A DNA stretch of 64,000 nucleotides from Diploscapter coronatus. Taxonomy: Eukaryota; Nematoda; Chromadorea; Rhabditida; Rhabditidae. The first letter of the stretch is position 1, and the number at the start of each line of letters is the position of its first letter. The stretch covers positions 48,685,249-48,749,248 of the forward strand of contig OZ038423.1 in assembly GCA_964036155.1 (NCBI GenBank), read 5' to 3'. The position numbers and the translations under genes are program-made. Shown here piece by piece: positions 52,989-62,384 of this stretch. The notes under the pieces are model-generated. The model was not told where the DNA came from and did no database searches. It saw only the letters and a list, made by a program, of their open reading frames with translations.

Positions 52989-53840
52989 ATGAAAATCCTG
53001 CTACTTCTGCTGATGTGCTCTACGATTCAAATAAGTCAGGTACTCGGACTCATAAATAACCCTAGATTAAAAAGATAACTTTGTTAACATATAGCAAATC
53101 ATTGGCATATCTTCACGCGTTAAGTTTAAGCCTTATGTCAGTTCATCAAAGAAAATATTATTTCAGACGATTTACTGTATTGATGGATCGGATTGTGATG
53201 ATAATTGTCTATCTTGCGAAGGCGCGGCATGTTTAAGGGTGCAAAGGTAGAATAATTTAGGAATTTTATAAATTAATCAGAAAATGATGGAATATCACAA
53301 ACTAAAATTTTTTTAAAGACATTTGAAACTTTTCTAGATCATAATCATTAGAACGTTTATCGCTGTTTTCAGTTCTTTTGCTCAATTTGTAACGAGATCT
53401 TTGAGAAATCGGAAATTTTAGGCCAAACCCTATGAACGGAATCACTACAGCAATGACTTGCTTGCCTCACGATTCACTAATTCACGCCTACATGCCCGAG
53501 GGTTGCAGAACTGATCTAACTACAGGTAGGGAGGGGCCTTACAGGCTGTATAAACTCTGTAAAAATGATCGACTCAGGATATAAAAGAATAAAATAGGGA
53601 GTGTTAGGGAGAAATTTCTTTCCCATACTATCTTTTCGTGTTTTGTATCATAATCTATTGAGGTTTTTCGATTTTAATTTTTACATAGTAGTTTAGAAAT
53701 AAAGCTATTTACTTATTTTAGGCGAAAAGATGTGTCTTTGTTCAGAGGAAGATTTTTGCAATGCATCTTCAACGAAATTCTCCTCAAACCTTCTATATTT
53801 TGCCCTCGTCATTTTGATACATCGATTTTTCTCCTTTTAA
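52989..53840 (+). CDS. Small GPI-anchored Ly6/three-finger-like protein
   Basis: Four exons (52989-53039, 53167-53246, 53422-53525, 53722-53840) give 117 residues. Exon 1 encodes a signal peptide (MKILLLLLMCSTIQISQ). The mature part has ten cysteines, beginning YCIDGSDCDDNCLSC and closing CLCSEEDFCNAS, followed by a hydrophobic tail (NLLYFALVILIHRFFSF) that ends the protein. A Cys-rich ~75-residue core ending in the Cys-Asn pair and then a GPI-type tail is the Ly6/uPAR three-finger plan, common among nematode surface proteins of the ODR-2/HOT kind. Such proteins sit on the outer cell surface, often modulating receptors; the partner here is unknown. An ATG at 52981 is closed by a stop after two codons, so 52989 is the likely start. 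The gene converges on ISY1; AATAAA at about 54048. Confidence 0.8.
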
Positions 53841-54160
53841 TTTTCCTCAAAATACTCAGTCCCAGTGCTCAGTCACATGAAAATTCATTAATTGCATTTT
53901 TAGAAATATCTTTGAATGTCCAAAATTAAATTTTACTTCTTAAATTGTTCTGCTAATCATCATATCATAGGTTTTATTCGATAAAATTGACATCGTTTTA
54001 TGTTTCGTAAGAAATTGTCCAGATTCATACACAGGTACGTGAAGAGAATAAATAAATAAATAGAAATTGAATTGATAACAAAAATGATAATCAACAAAGA
54101 ACTACCGTATCCGAGTGGGGAATTGATGCGAGATCTTGAAGTTGCGTTGAAGTGGCAAAT

Positions 54161-56657
54161 TTATGGCTCCTCGCCGAGGTACTTTTCTCTGAAGATGAAA
54201 ATTTTGACGCTTCATTTTAAAGAATTATAAATACCATGCTTCGAAAGCATTATTTTATTATTATTCATAATATCAACATTATAATAATGATTTTGGAAAG
54301 AGTCTGGTACAAGGTTTTTTTTTCTAATTGTAAAACGAATTAATAAAATGTCCAGCTTATGCTAAATGCCAAAAATTCAATAGTACCCATTTCGATATCA
54401 CGACTGATCTATTTTCTACGATATTAAAAACTAGTACCTGAGTGCCTGTTTCTTCCTCTCTAGGAGCATGTCCTCGATGTCGTTCTGCGAGGGCACCATC
54501 ACGTGTCGAATCACCATTCGTTCCCCATCCTCCCCAACTACAACAGATTCCTTCGTCTCGATGCCTTCATCGTCGGAATCCTGGACAATCAAGAAATTAG
54601 AATGTCTCTATCGAGCTTGCCTCTTATACATGTGCAACAAGACAAATCGCGCTCCGACCCTAAAATCCCTGCTCCATTCAAAAATGAGAGCGCTGTTTCC
54701 TTTCTCCCTTTAATGAGCGAGATAAAGGGTAGCGCTCTCATTTTTGGCTGAAGCAGGGATTTTAGAGCTAGAGCGTGACTTGTTTTATTCAATGTATAAA
54801 AAGAGACTTCGATAAATTATAGAAATGGAAAACAAGCTGGGATACTTTCTTCAAAATCATTCTCTTCAAAGAATTTTTTTTAATGGGCTGATTGAAAACT
54901 GATATTGAACTAGTCTTGGTAATTTCTCGACGAACAGATATAGATTCTATTTGTCAGATTTTCTAAACAACTATATTTTGGAAAAGTTTTAAACATTCTT
55001 AAAAATTAAAGAAAAATCCTCACATCTTCAATTTTGTAGATGTCGCCGTCATCGTCGAGCAGGCCTTTCGGAATGCGTTCAGGGCCTTCTTCGGCGAATT
55101 TCTGAAAATAAAAGCTATAGAAAATCAAGAACTAGCCCATAAAAATCGACAATAACGTCCTAAATTTTTCTTCAAAACTCGAGCTCATTCTCCCATTTCT
55201 TTATTTTTGGAAGGATAGTTAAAAAAAAGTATTTGAGAAAAGGAAGCAAAATTTCTTGCATATTTGGAAGAAAATTTTAGACGAGTTTATCTGAGAATTA
55301 TAGAATAAAAATAAGAAAATCACCCTCTCAGCTTCAGCAACAGCGACTTTCTCCTGTTCCTGCTCTGCCTCGATCATTTTCCGGTTGTCCTCGTCGATGT
55401 AGCCGTAGTAGCCCGCGTCCACGTGCTTCATCAGCTCCGCACGGGCTTTCCGCAACACCTGAAAACAAAAATATTTTCGAAATGTATTTTTATACTCCAT
55501 CCTCGTATTCAAAAATTAGGTTTTCCGCAAGAAAATAACATGTTTCATTTTGAAAATGGAGTTTATTTAGCAAAAGCAATGAAATATCAGTTATTTGAAT
55601 AATATGCAGCAGATATTCCATAGTAAAAAAGAGATGTAAAAAAAATCTACCTCAGCCTCATCGGACTTTTTGAATAGCTCTCTGACACCGGGCAGGTCCT
55701 TGGCGGCTCCGAAATACTTGTAGCCCTTGTTCGACGAAACTTCGCGGCCCTCTCTGTCCAGCTGTTTCGGGGCTATTCGTCTCAAAATGATAAGTTGAAA
55801 AATGGAGATTTCAGAAGTTTAATGTGAATTGTTGACATGGGAAAAGATTTCATGCACCTGTACTGATGTGCATGACATTTCGAAAGTTTGATGGGTTTCA
55901 TAAATTATCATAACTAGTCTAGGAAAAAATATTCAATCGCTCCTCTGAAAGCATTGGTGAAATAAAATGATTATCTCTTTAAATTTTAATAAATCAGTAT
56001 TTGATTTAAAAAAAAAAACCTATAATCCGGTCCTCCGATCGTCTTGATGCGATGTTCCCATGCGTTTTTGAGTCGAACCAGTCTGTTGATGTCGTCGTTC
56101 ATATCGCGTATTTTGAACTCGCCCAGGCCCGGGTTTTGGATCAACGCGATCTTCTTCGACATCTCTTTGATGATCTGCAAATTTTCGATTTTGAAACATT
56201 TCTCTACCCCCGAAACAGATTCTTTACATAATAATATTCATTTTGTAGACATGTTTATTTTCTAGAAAGTTTTAGTTGTTTCTTTTTTAATTTTCGCTAT
56301 CTCCAAAACCTAGAAATTGTTGTATTTTGGTGCTCAAGTATATCATTTTCGTTATATATATGCGTATTTTCTAGCAGAATTCAATCTAAAAAATGCACGA
56401 TTTGTAATTTTTTGTTCAAAATATTTTTAAGAAATCCCACCTCAACCCTGAATCTTTCCGCATCCTTCACATTTGAGCAGTCGTTTACGTTCAATGGACG
56501 CTTCGCGACGGGGCCCTGAGATAAAAAAAATTGAAATTTTACTTTTCGAGTATTTTTATTTCGAAAGTCCAAATAAAAAAAGCACCCTCTCTTCCTCTTC
56601 CTTCATGCGCCTCCAGCGAGCTAGAGCCGTCATCGCTTTTTCGGCATTACGGGCCAT
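54161..56657 (-). CDS. ISY1: Pre-mRNA splicing factor ISY1
   Basis: Eight minus-strand exons give about 271 residues (human about 285). The N-terminus MARNAEKAMTALARW is nearly identical to human ISY1; further blocks are IQNPGLGEFKIRDMND, GGPDY, GYKYFGAAKDLPGVREL, RAELMKHVDAGYYGY(I/L)DED, and VPSQNDIEDMLLERKKQAL near the end; the last exon adds EKYLGEEP before a stop at 54161. The central acidic stretch is shorter than in human, and the final tail is truncated relative to human. ISY1 belongs to the Prp19/NTC-associated set that joins the catalytic spliceosome and contacts the branch-site region in the first step. The start lies 4 nt after a TTTTAG acceptor, a possible trans-splice site. Exon 4 follows a TTTTGAG acceptor. 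A foldback element sits in the intron before exon 7's 5' neighbour, at 54617-54806. Confidence 0.95.
54617..54806. mobile_element. Foldback (MITE-like) element in an ISY1 intron
   Basis: Arms 54617-54694 and 54731-54806 are inverted copies: AAAAATGAGAGCGCT is followed, after a 36-nt loop, by AGCGCTCTCATTTTT, and the outward blocks TAAAATCCCTGCT and AGCAGGGATTTTA also match. The loop has weaker self-complementarity. An RNA of either strand would form a long hairpin. Confidence 0.85.
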
Positions 56658-56881
56658 TTTTCTAAAATTCTAAAATTAAAAAAAACTAAATTACAAAAAA
56701 AATAATTCGAAAAAATTAACGAAGATATAAAGGAAATCGCACGATGTCTACAAGGTTGCTTGGAAAAACAAGATAGTGTGGGAAAGAGAGAAAGATGAGA
56801 GAAATAGCATTGATTTTCTCCTTCTATCGCTATTATTTAGTTTTCGTTGAATTTCTTGGGTTTTTTAGTTAAAAAATTAAG
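56658..56881. promoter_or_regulatory. Shared divergent promoter region of ISY1 and TRAPPC6
   Basis: Only 224 bp separate the ATG of ISY1 (56657, minus) from that of TRAPPC6 (56882, plus). Each ATG is preceded within 4-15 bases by an acceptor-like TTTTAG. No TATA box is evident. A bidirectional promoter for two housekeeping genes is the simple reading. Confidence 0.55.
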
Positions 56882-58280
56882 ATGGCTGGGATCCCGTTCG
56901 ACCTGCTCCACTCGCAAATAGTCAAGTACGCGAAAGAAATGGAAGAGAAGAGGGCGGAGGCGAAAAATCGCTGGAAAGAGGTATTTTCAAGATCTTTCCC
57001 GGAAAAATAAAAGAATACATTTTTATCGACTTCTTCAGATCGCCGAATCAATCGTAGACTCGACCGAAATCGACAAGTACGACCAACTCGTCAAGCAGGC
57101 GTTCATGCATGTTAGTTTTTTCGTGCATTGTGTTTACAATTTTTATTTTTTTAATAAAATTCACCAACTATCTGGAAGCCACATGACCTTATGACATGAG
57201 AAATAATGTATGATTAGAGGAGGATATATGGGTAGTAGACTTTCTTTTCCTAAACTATTTCCACATGCCATGAGGTTATGCGTGTCATGCGTTTTCCAGG
57301 TTGCCTATTGAAGTCTATAAATTTTATAAAACTCTTGAAAAGAAATTCATAATTTATATTTTGTGACTCAGTTATTGAAAATTTAGCTATTTTTCAGGAT
57401 ACATATTTTTGAAAAATAACAACAGAAATACATTTTTAGTCGAACGCGGAAACGCAGTTGGAATCGATGGGCTATCGAGTGGGGTTCGTGTTGGCGGAAC
57501 GTCTCTCTAAAGACTCCGCCAAATTCAACACCGAGTTGGAGGTTTAAACTTTTTGATTTCTATGGAAATTTTTTTCTAATAAAAATGGTCATTTTTCAAA
57601 TTTTTGAAACAGAGATGATAACAGATATTTTTAGGAAGTAAGCCTGATGAATTGTTGAAATTTCCAGATCGTGAAATTCATCTGCAAGGAGTTCTGGTCG
57701 AACGTTTTCGGCAAACAGGTCGACAATTTGAGGACCAATCATGCGGTATTTTCCTTGAAATTCTGCTGAAAAAATCATTTTTAAAATTCTTATTTAAAAA
57801 TTGAGTATATTTTCTAAATTTCCGAGAAAAGAATATTTTTATCTTCAGGGAGTCTACGTGGTGCAGGACAATAATTTCTCCATGTTGCGGACGTTTTCCG
57901 ACAGCACTCAGTTCACAAAGGACATCGGCATCTATTTGGCATTCCCCAGCGGAGTAATCCGGGGAGCTCTCGCCTGTCTCAGTGTTCAGGTAGATTTTAT
58001 TTCAACTTTTCGATCATTTCGTCCTCAAACAAATTTATGACGTTTTCAGAAGTTATGAAGAATTTTCAAACTTCTTTGCAGTTTTCAGAATAATTAATCG
58101 TCATGCAACTTTTTCAAACCCTTCATAATTTAGAATTTAATAACACCAATATTAGCCTTTTTATAAAAAGTGATGCATTTGATCATTTCTGAAACCTATT
58201 ATTTTCAGGCGATCGTTACGGCGACCGTCGAATCGTTGCCCGTCGTCAAATATCATCTCCAACTCGCCAAGAAGGCGTGA
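56882..58280 (+). CDS. TRAPPC6B: TRAPP complex subunit 6 (TRAPPC6B/Trs33 family)
   Basis: Six exons (56882-56980, 57039-57110, 57440-57541, 57668-57745, 57849-57989, 58209-58280) total 564 nt, 187 residues; human TRAPPC6B has 158. Matching blocks are [66 protein letters not shown] and [18 protein letters not shown] at the C-terminus. The extra residues are at the N-terminus, where an acidic/basic helix ([12 protein letters not shown]) follows FDLLHSQIV. Trs33-type subunits have the Bet3 fold and sit in the core of TRAPP, the guanine-nucleotide exchange factor and tether for Rab1/Rab11 traffic at the ER-Golgi and Golgi. Start chosen because it follows a TTTTTTAG acceptor and is the first ATG in frame. 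Confidence 0.93.
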
Positions 58281-59230
58281 GAAATTACCGTAATCATTTC
58301 ACAGTAGCCCTTTCTTTCTTTTAAAGATTAGAACATTTTGTCAAGACATATCGATTTCTTTTTTTTCGAAAATTAATTTTTATCTTTAAAGTAAAGTGCG
58401 AAAAATTGATATGATTTGGAAGAGGTAGTAGCAAAAATGTCCAGTTACGGGTCAAATCTTCGATGATTTCGTGGAAAATAAGGGATATTCACATTTTTAG
58501 ATGCTATAATTTATCTTCTCGTTTTTTTCTATTCATATTTTTATCAAATAGTGAGCTTTTCTGAATTTGTAAAAAATATTCCTTAAAATACCGTATTTTC
58601 ATGCAAATCTGTGATAAGTATTATGGAAAATAAATGCATTCGGTAAATTTGCAAAGTAAAGTCGGGGTTTTCAAAATTCCCAAAACTTCCTGCAAAGTCA
58701 ATGAAGCTCTTTCAGACGGCATGAATATTCATTAGGAAAGGTCAATACTGTAAAATACTCGTACTCCTCTCCTTATGTTTAAACATTGGAGAGCAAAACC
58801 GTCTGGTCTAACTTAGACAAGCAAAGAACTCATGGAAAGGTCAACAATGTAAGGACAATAGAACCCATGATCTGCGCTAATTATTCAAGCCGAGGATAGA
58901 TTTTTGCTCAAAACTGAAAGTACCATATCTGAGGCAAGTTTGCACTTCTATCTGTTAACGTAGAAAGTGACTTTAGGAGAAGAGTAGCGTGAATAAGTAA
59001 TTTGGAAAAAAAAAACGTGAATGTCAATGGATGGAGCCGGATAAAATGGCGGAATCCATGAAATCGGCCCATTTGAAGACGGCCTTAGAAGTCCCCAATT
59101 CGCTAGGAGACTTCATTGGCTTTGGACAGGTAATTGTCATTTTTAAATAACTTTAAAACTTGATTATTAGTTTGGTGAAGATCGGCTTTAATTATAAAGA
59201 TATGTTAGATAGAAATTCAAAAAATTTCAT
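58281..59230. other. Intergenic region with one orphan coding-like exon
   Basis: AT-rich DNA after TRAPPC6. The only coding-like piece is at 59031-59129 (listed separately). No repeat or RNA gene was recognised. Confidence 0.4.
59031..59129 (+). CDS. Orphan first exon of unknown gene
   Basis: From ATG at 59031 the frame reads MEPDKMAESMKSAHLKTALE, then VPNSLGDFIGFGQ, and ends exactly at a CAG/GTAATT donor after 99 nt (phase 0). Composition and ending are coding-like, but no following exon joins: the next acceptor (TTGTTAG before 59530) would read straight into a stop in that phase. A foldback element begins about 100 bp later and may have separated this exon from the rest. Two upstream ATGs at 59021 and 59028 lead to early stops. 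No family recognised. Confidence 0.3.
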
Positions 59231-59527
59231 CTAACTTTATAAGGAAAGTAAACTGTGTACAACGAATCCGGCTCAAATTGGTAGGTAAGTCAACTCGAGT
59301 GCGCTGATAACGAATATCATGCTGAAAAGAGGTCATCGTGCAACCTATTTTCAGAATTTTCCATTGAATTTTTACAGAGGAAAGAAAGAAGCTAATTTTT
59401 ATGGAAAATCCCGAAAATAGGCTGCACGGTGGGCACTTTTCAGCATGATATTCGTTATCAGTGTACTCGAATTGGCTCACCCACCAATTTGAGTCGGATT
59501 CGTTGTACAGTTTACTTTCCTTGTTAG
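59231..59527. mobile_element. Foldback element abutting the start of the glycine-rich peptide gene
   Basis: Arms of about 110 bp, 59241-59352 and 59412-59522, are inverted copies: AAGGAAAGTAAACTG at the left end and CAGTTTACTTTCCTT at the right, with GATAACGAATATCATGCTGA and its complement inside. CTAAC/GTTAG flank the ends. The right end is 8 bases before the ATG at 59530, and its terminal TTGTTAG would serve as the acceptor before that ATG. Confidence 0.85.
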
Positions 59528-59529
59528 AA

Positions 59530-62384
59530 ATGCGCACGCTAATTTGTCTTTTCCTCGTCTTGGCGATAACCTGGATCGCTCTGGAAGCCGCTGAGGACAA
59601 CGATCCAATCCACAAAAGAGACAAACGATGCTATTATGGGTTAGTTCACAACAATTTCATTTGAACAAACAATAAATATCATACAGTTCCGGTCAAAAGA
59701 TAGTAAACAATTTCGAAAGTGGCCCAATTAAATCAATTAACGGGAGATAATTAACCGTGGATATTTTCCCTCGAAAGAAACCTTCCTCCTCTATATATTT
59801 GCCAAGTTTCAAATCAATTGGATTAGAAATAAGAAAGATACGAATTTTTTCGGAGACCCTCCTTAACTATAGAAAATAGCCTATTTTGATGTCTACACAT
59901 CAGAAAATGTGATGACGTGCGCGAGTGAGTGGAGTTTGGCGAGAAAGAATTGCTGTTTAATTCTCTGATCAAATCTGCATAAGCTCCATATAGATTTTCT
60001 TTAGGAAAAAATGAAGTACCCAAAATTTCTCTGCCTCATTATGAAAAATGTCCTATTTTCATGGAAAAAAGATTTGGCATATTCTTAGTTCTTCAAACGA
60101 TTTTTTTCATAGAGTAAATTTGAACAATAATCGTGTAGTTTTAATCGGAGAATCAGATGTAACCATTTTCCACTTCCTAACTCCACTCACTCGCGCACGT
60201 CATCACATTTTCTGATGTGTAGACATCAAAATAGGCTATTTTCTATAGTTAAGGAGGGTCTCCGAAAAAATTCGTATCTTTCTTATTTCTAATCCAATTG
60301 ATTTGAAACTTGGCAAATATATAGAGGAGGAAGGTTTCTTTCGAGGGAAAATATCCACGGTTAATTATCTCCCGTTAATTGATTTAATTGGGCCACTTTC
60401 GAAACTGTTTCCTTTCTTTTGTTCGCGAAAAAATCAAAATAAATCGATAACTCGTGAATTGGTATACCTAGAAAGCTGGAAATTGACATACTTATGTAGC
60501 TTTCTATTCTCTTTCAAATAAAAAAAAGTTTGTCAAAATTTGTAAAGTAGAAAAAAAGTTATGATCAAAAACACAGTTTACTATCTTTTGACCGAGACTG
60601 ATATCGTTAAATTAAAAGAGAGACTGAGCTTATCAAATGGTTATATTTTTAATTCCAGGTATTATGGCTGTAATTGTTCGACATTTTGTCCGTGCAGCTG
60701 TAATTACACAGGGTTTGTCTCAGAAAACATAGGAAAAATTTTATTCATTTCATTTTAGATACGGAGGATATGGGTTTGTCTTAGAAGACATAGGAAAAAT
60801 GTAATAAATTTCATTTTAGATATGGAGGATACGGGTTTGTCTCATAAAACATAGGAAGAGTTAAATTCATTTTATTTTATTTCAGATACGGAGGGCAAGT
60901 TTGAATTATTTATAATAAGAAACTCAAAAATTTGACTTTTTTCGGGATGTATATTGTTGGTCAATAAGTTTTTCCCACTTTCGTCCTTCCGTCATAACTA
61001 AAGACTGGTAAATACTAATATGGAAAGAGTTACTGTGTATTAGAGTACAGTACTTAAGTTTGCTATAGATGGTGTTGCAAGCTATCATATGTTGCTTATA
61101 AAATTTTAGCAAGAATAATTGTGATAGGGTCTATACAGGACGATTTTTACTTTTTCGTCCAATTCTTCAACGAATAATAGAAAAATTTTGAGAATGTCAT
61201 CGGTGCATTTAGATAGGGCCCTACAAATACACTCATTAATTATTTCATGCCAAGCTCTTTTAGATTAAAAATTATATAAGAATAATATGACGAATCAATC
61301 ATTTTCTAAAAAAAGGCTCCCTTGTCACGCGCTGTAGTCGAATTGCGAAACAATCCATATGAATATGTTTAGGAGGCTTATGAACATCTAATATTACTGT
61401 AATCAATTAATGAATTGCAATAATTGTGATAGAATTAAATTTTTGATTCAATAACCCTGATCCTCTAGTCGTAAAATTGCATAAGAAAAAGATATGATAT
61501 GATGAAGGCTGCCAGAAAATTTATTATACTCTGCGGTTTTAAGGATACTTTTCCATACATCTTATTACTAAAGAAGTATAGAATATTATAGCCTTTTATC
61601 GGGGCATGAATCGTAGTTATTATGGAAAAATATTATCGGGAATGGAATGGAGTCCTAAAATGACAATTATCACATCTTCGGTTAATATTTTTCCATAAAC
61701 ATAGTAAAGAGGGATTCAGATATCTATTCGATAATCAGTTGATAGTCTTCTATCATTATCGTTAACATTTGGTTTTTCGACAATTTGTTTAAAGGAAGAA
61801 ACAAGTTATAAAAAATTTTCCCGAAAATGGGAAAGAAATTATTGACCAATACAACAGTTTTGCCTTTTTTGATTGTCTAATGTAGGTTTAGATAATTCTA
61901 TTTTTTCAGATACGGTGGCGGAGGCAGAGGCGGCAACGGCGGAAACGGCGGCGGTGGCAATGGAGGCGGTGGCCGTGGCGGTGGTGGAGGGTAAATTTGA
62001 ATAATTTATAATAAAGATCGATCAAAAATTTGACTTCTTCTGAATAGTTTTTTTGCTTTTCTCGATTGTCTAATTTAGGTTTAGATTATTTTAATTTTTT
62101 CAGGTATTGGGGCGGCGGAGGGTAAGTTTTAATAATTTATAACAAAGATCGATCAAAAGTTTGACCTTCTGAATATAGATTTTTAAAAATTCTATTCTTG
62201 ATTATCTAATTTAGATTTAGATAATTTTCATCTTTTCAGATATTGGGGCGGCGGAGGGTAAATTTGAATAATTTACAATAAAAATCGATCAAAAGTTTGA
62301 CTTCTTCTGAATACATTTGTTTGCTTTCCTTGATTGTCTAATTTCGATTTAGATAATTTGAACTTCTTCAGATACGGATATTAG
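59530..62384 (+). CDS. Secreted Cys-rich and Gly/Tyr-rich peptide encoded by duplicated micro-exons
   Basis: Nine exons: 59530-59639, 60659-60712, 60759-60773, 60820-60834, 60886-60894, 61910-61990, 62104-62121, 62240-62257, 62372-62384; total 333 nt, 110 residues. All introns are phase 2 and split a Gly codon (GG/A or GG/G). Exon 1 has a signal peptide (MRTLICLFLVLAITWIALEA), an acidic spacer and a basic KRDKR processing-like site. Exon 2 encodes a six-Cys patch (GCNCSTFCPCSCNYTG, plus a Cys before it). Exons 3-5 encode YGGYG, YGGYG and YGG; exon 6 a Gly/Asn/Arg run; exons 7-8 YWGGGG each; exon 9 YGY and stop. YGGYG/YGGWG repeats after a signal peptide recall nematode antimicrobial caenacins and NLP-29-type peptides; the Cys patch is unlike them. 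Intron 5 begins with GCAAGT, a GC donor. AATAAA at 62518. Confidence 0.75.
59684..60600. mobile_element. Tc1/mariner-like non-autonomous inverted-repeat element in intron 1
   Basis: Left end CAGTTCCGGTCAAAAGATAG, right end the complement of CAGTCTCGGTCAAAAGATAG, with TA next to both ends (one extra base on the right). CAGT.C.GG.CAAAA is the Tc1-type terminal pattern. Arms are long: 59684-59942 is inverted again from about 60177 on, including the block TCACTCGCGCACGTCATCAC. No transposase ORF is visible. It lies wholly inside the first intron (59640-60658). Confidence 0.8.
60713..60894 (+). repeat. Tandem 61-bp intron-plus-exon units
   Basis: Three head-to-tail units (60713-60773, 60774-60834, 60835-60894). 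Each has an intron that starts GTTTGTCT(C/T)A, carries ACATAGGAA and ends TTTTAG or TTTCAG, followed by a micro-exon ATACGGAGG(ATATGG). The duplicated unit contains both splice sites. Confidence 0.9.
60950..61856. mobile_element. Mariner-like inverted-repeat insertion in intron 5
   Basis: Near-terminal inverted repeats share TTGGTCAATAA and then TTTCCCA..TTTCG: left at about 60957-60983, right as the complement at about 61823-61847. Sequence before 60950 and after 61856 matches the starts and ends of the related introns at 61991 and 62122. Removing the insertion leaves an intron of about 109 nt, close to its 113-118-nt relatives. No intact transposase ORF was seen. Confidence 0.7.
61991..62371 (+). 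repeat. Tandem 131-136-bp intron-plus-exon units
   Basis: Introns at 61991-62103, 62122-62239 and 62258-62371 are close copies (GTAA.TTT.AATAATTTA..A..AA.ATCGATCAAAA, then GATTGTCTAATTT and TTCAG), each followed by a micro-exon TATTGGGGCGGCGGAGG or the final one. The split intron 5 is a fourth copy. Confidence 0.9.

Noticed and set aside
46080..53840. Idea that the candidate exon at 49782-49839 continues the Hsp70 gene
   Set aside because: The phase would allow it, but the translation is a Thr/Ala run with no Hsp70 resemblance, so the join is not supported.
58430..58445. GAGGTAGTAG, similar to the let-7 seed
   Set aside because: The remaining let-7 sequence and a hairpin partner are missing.
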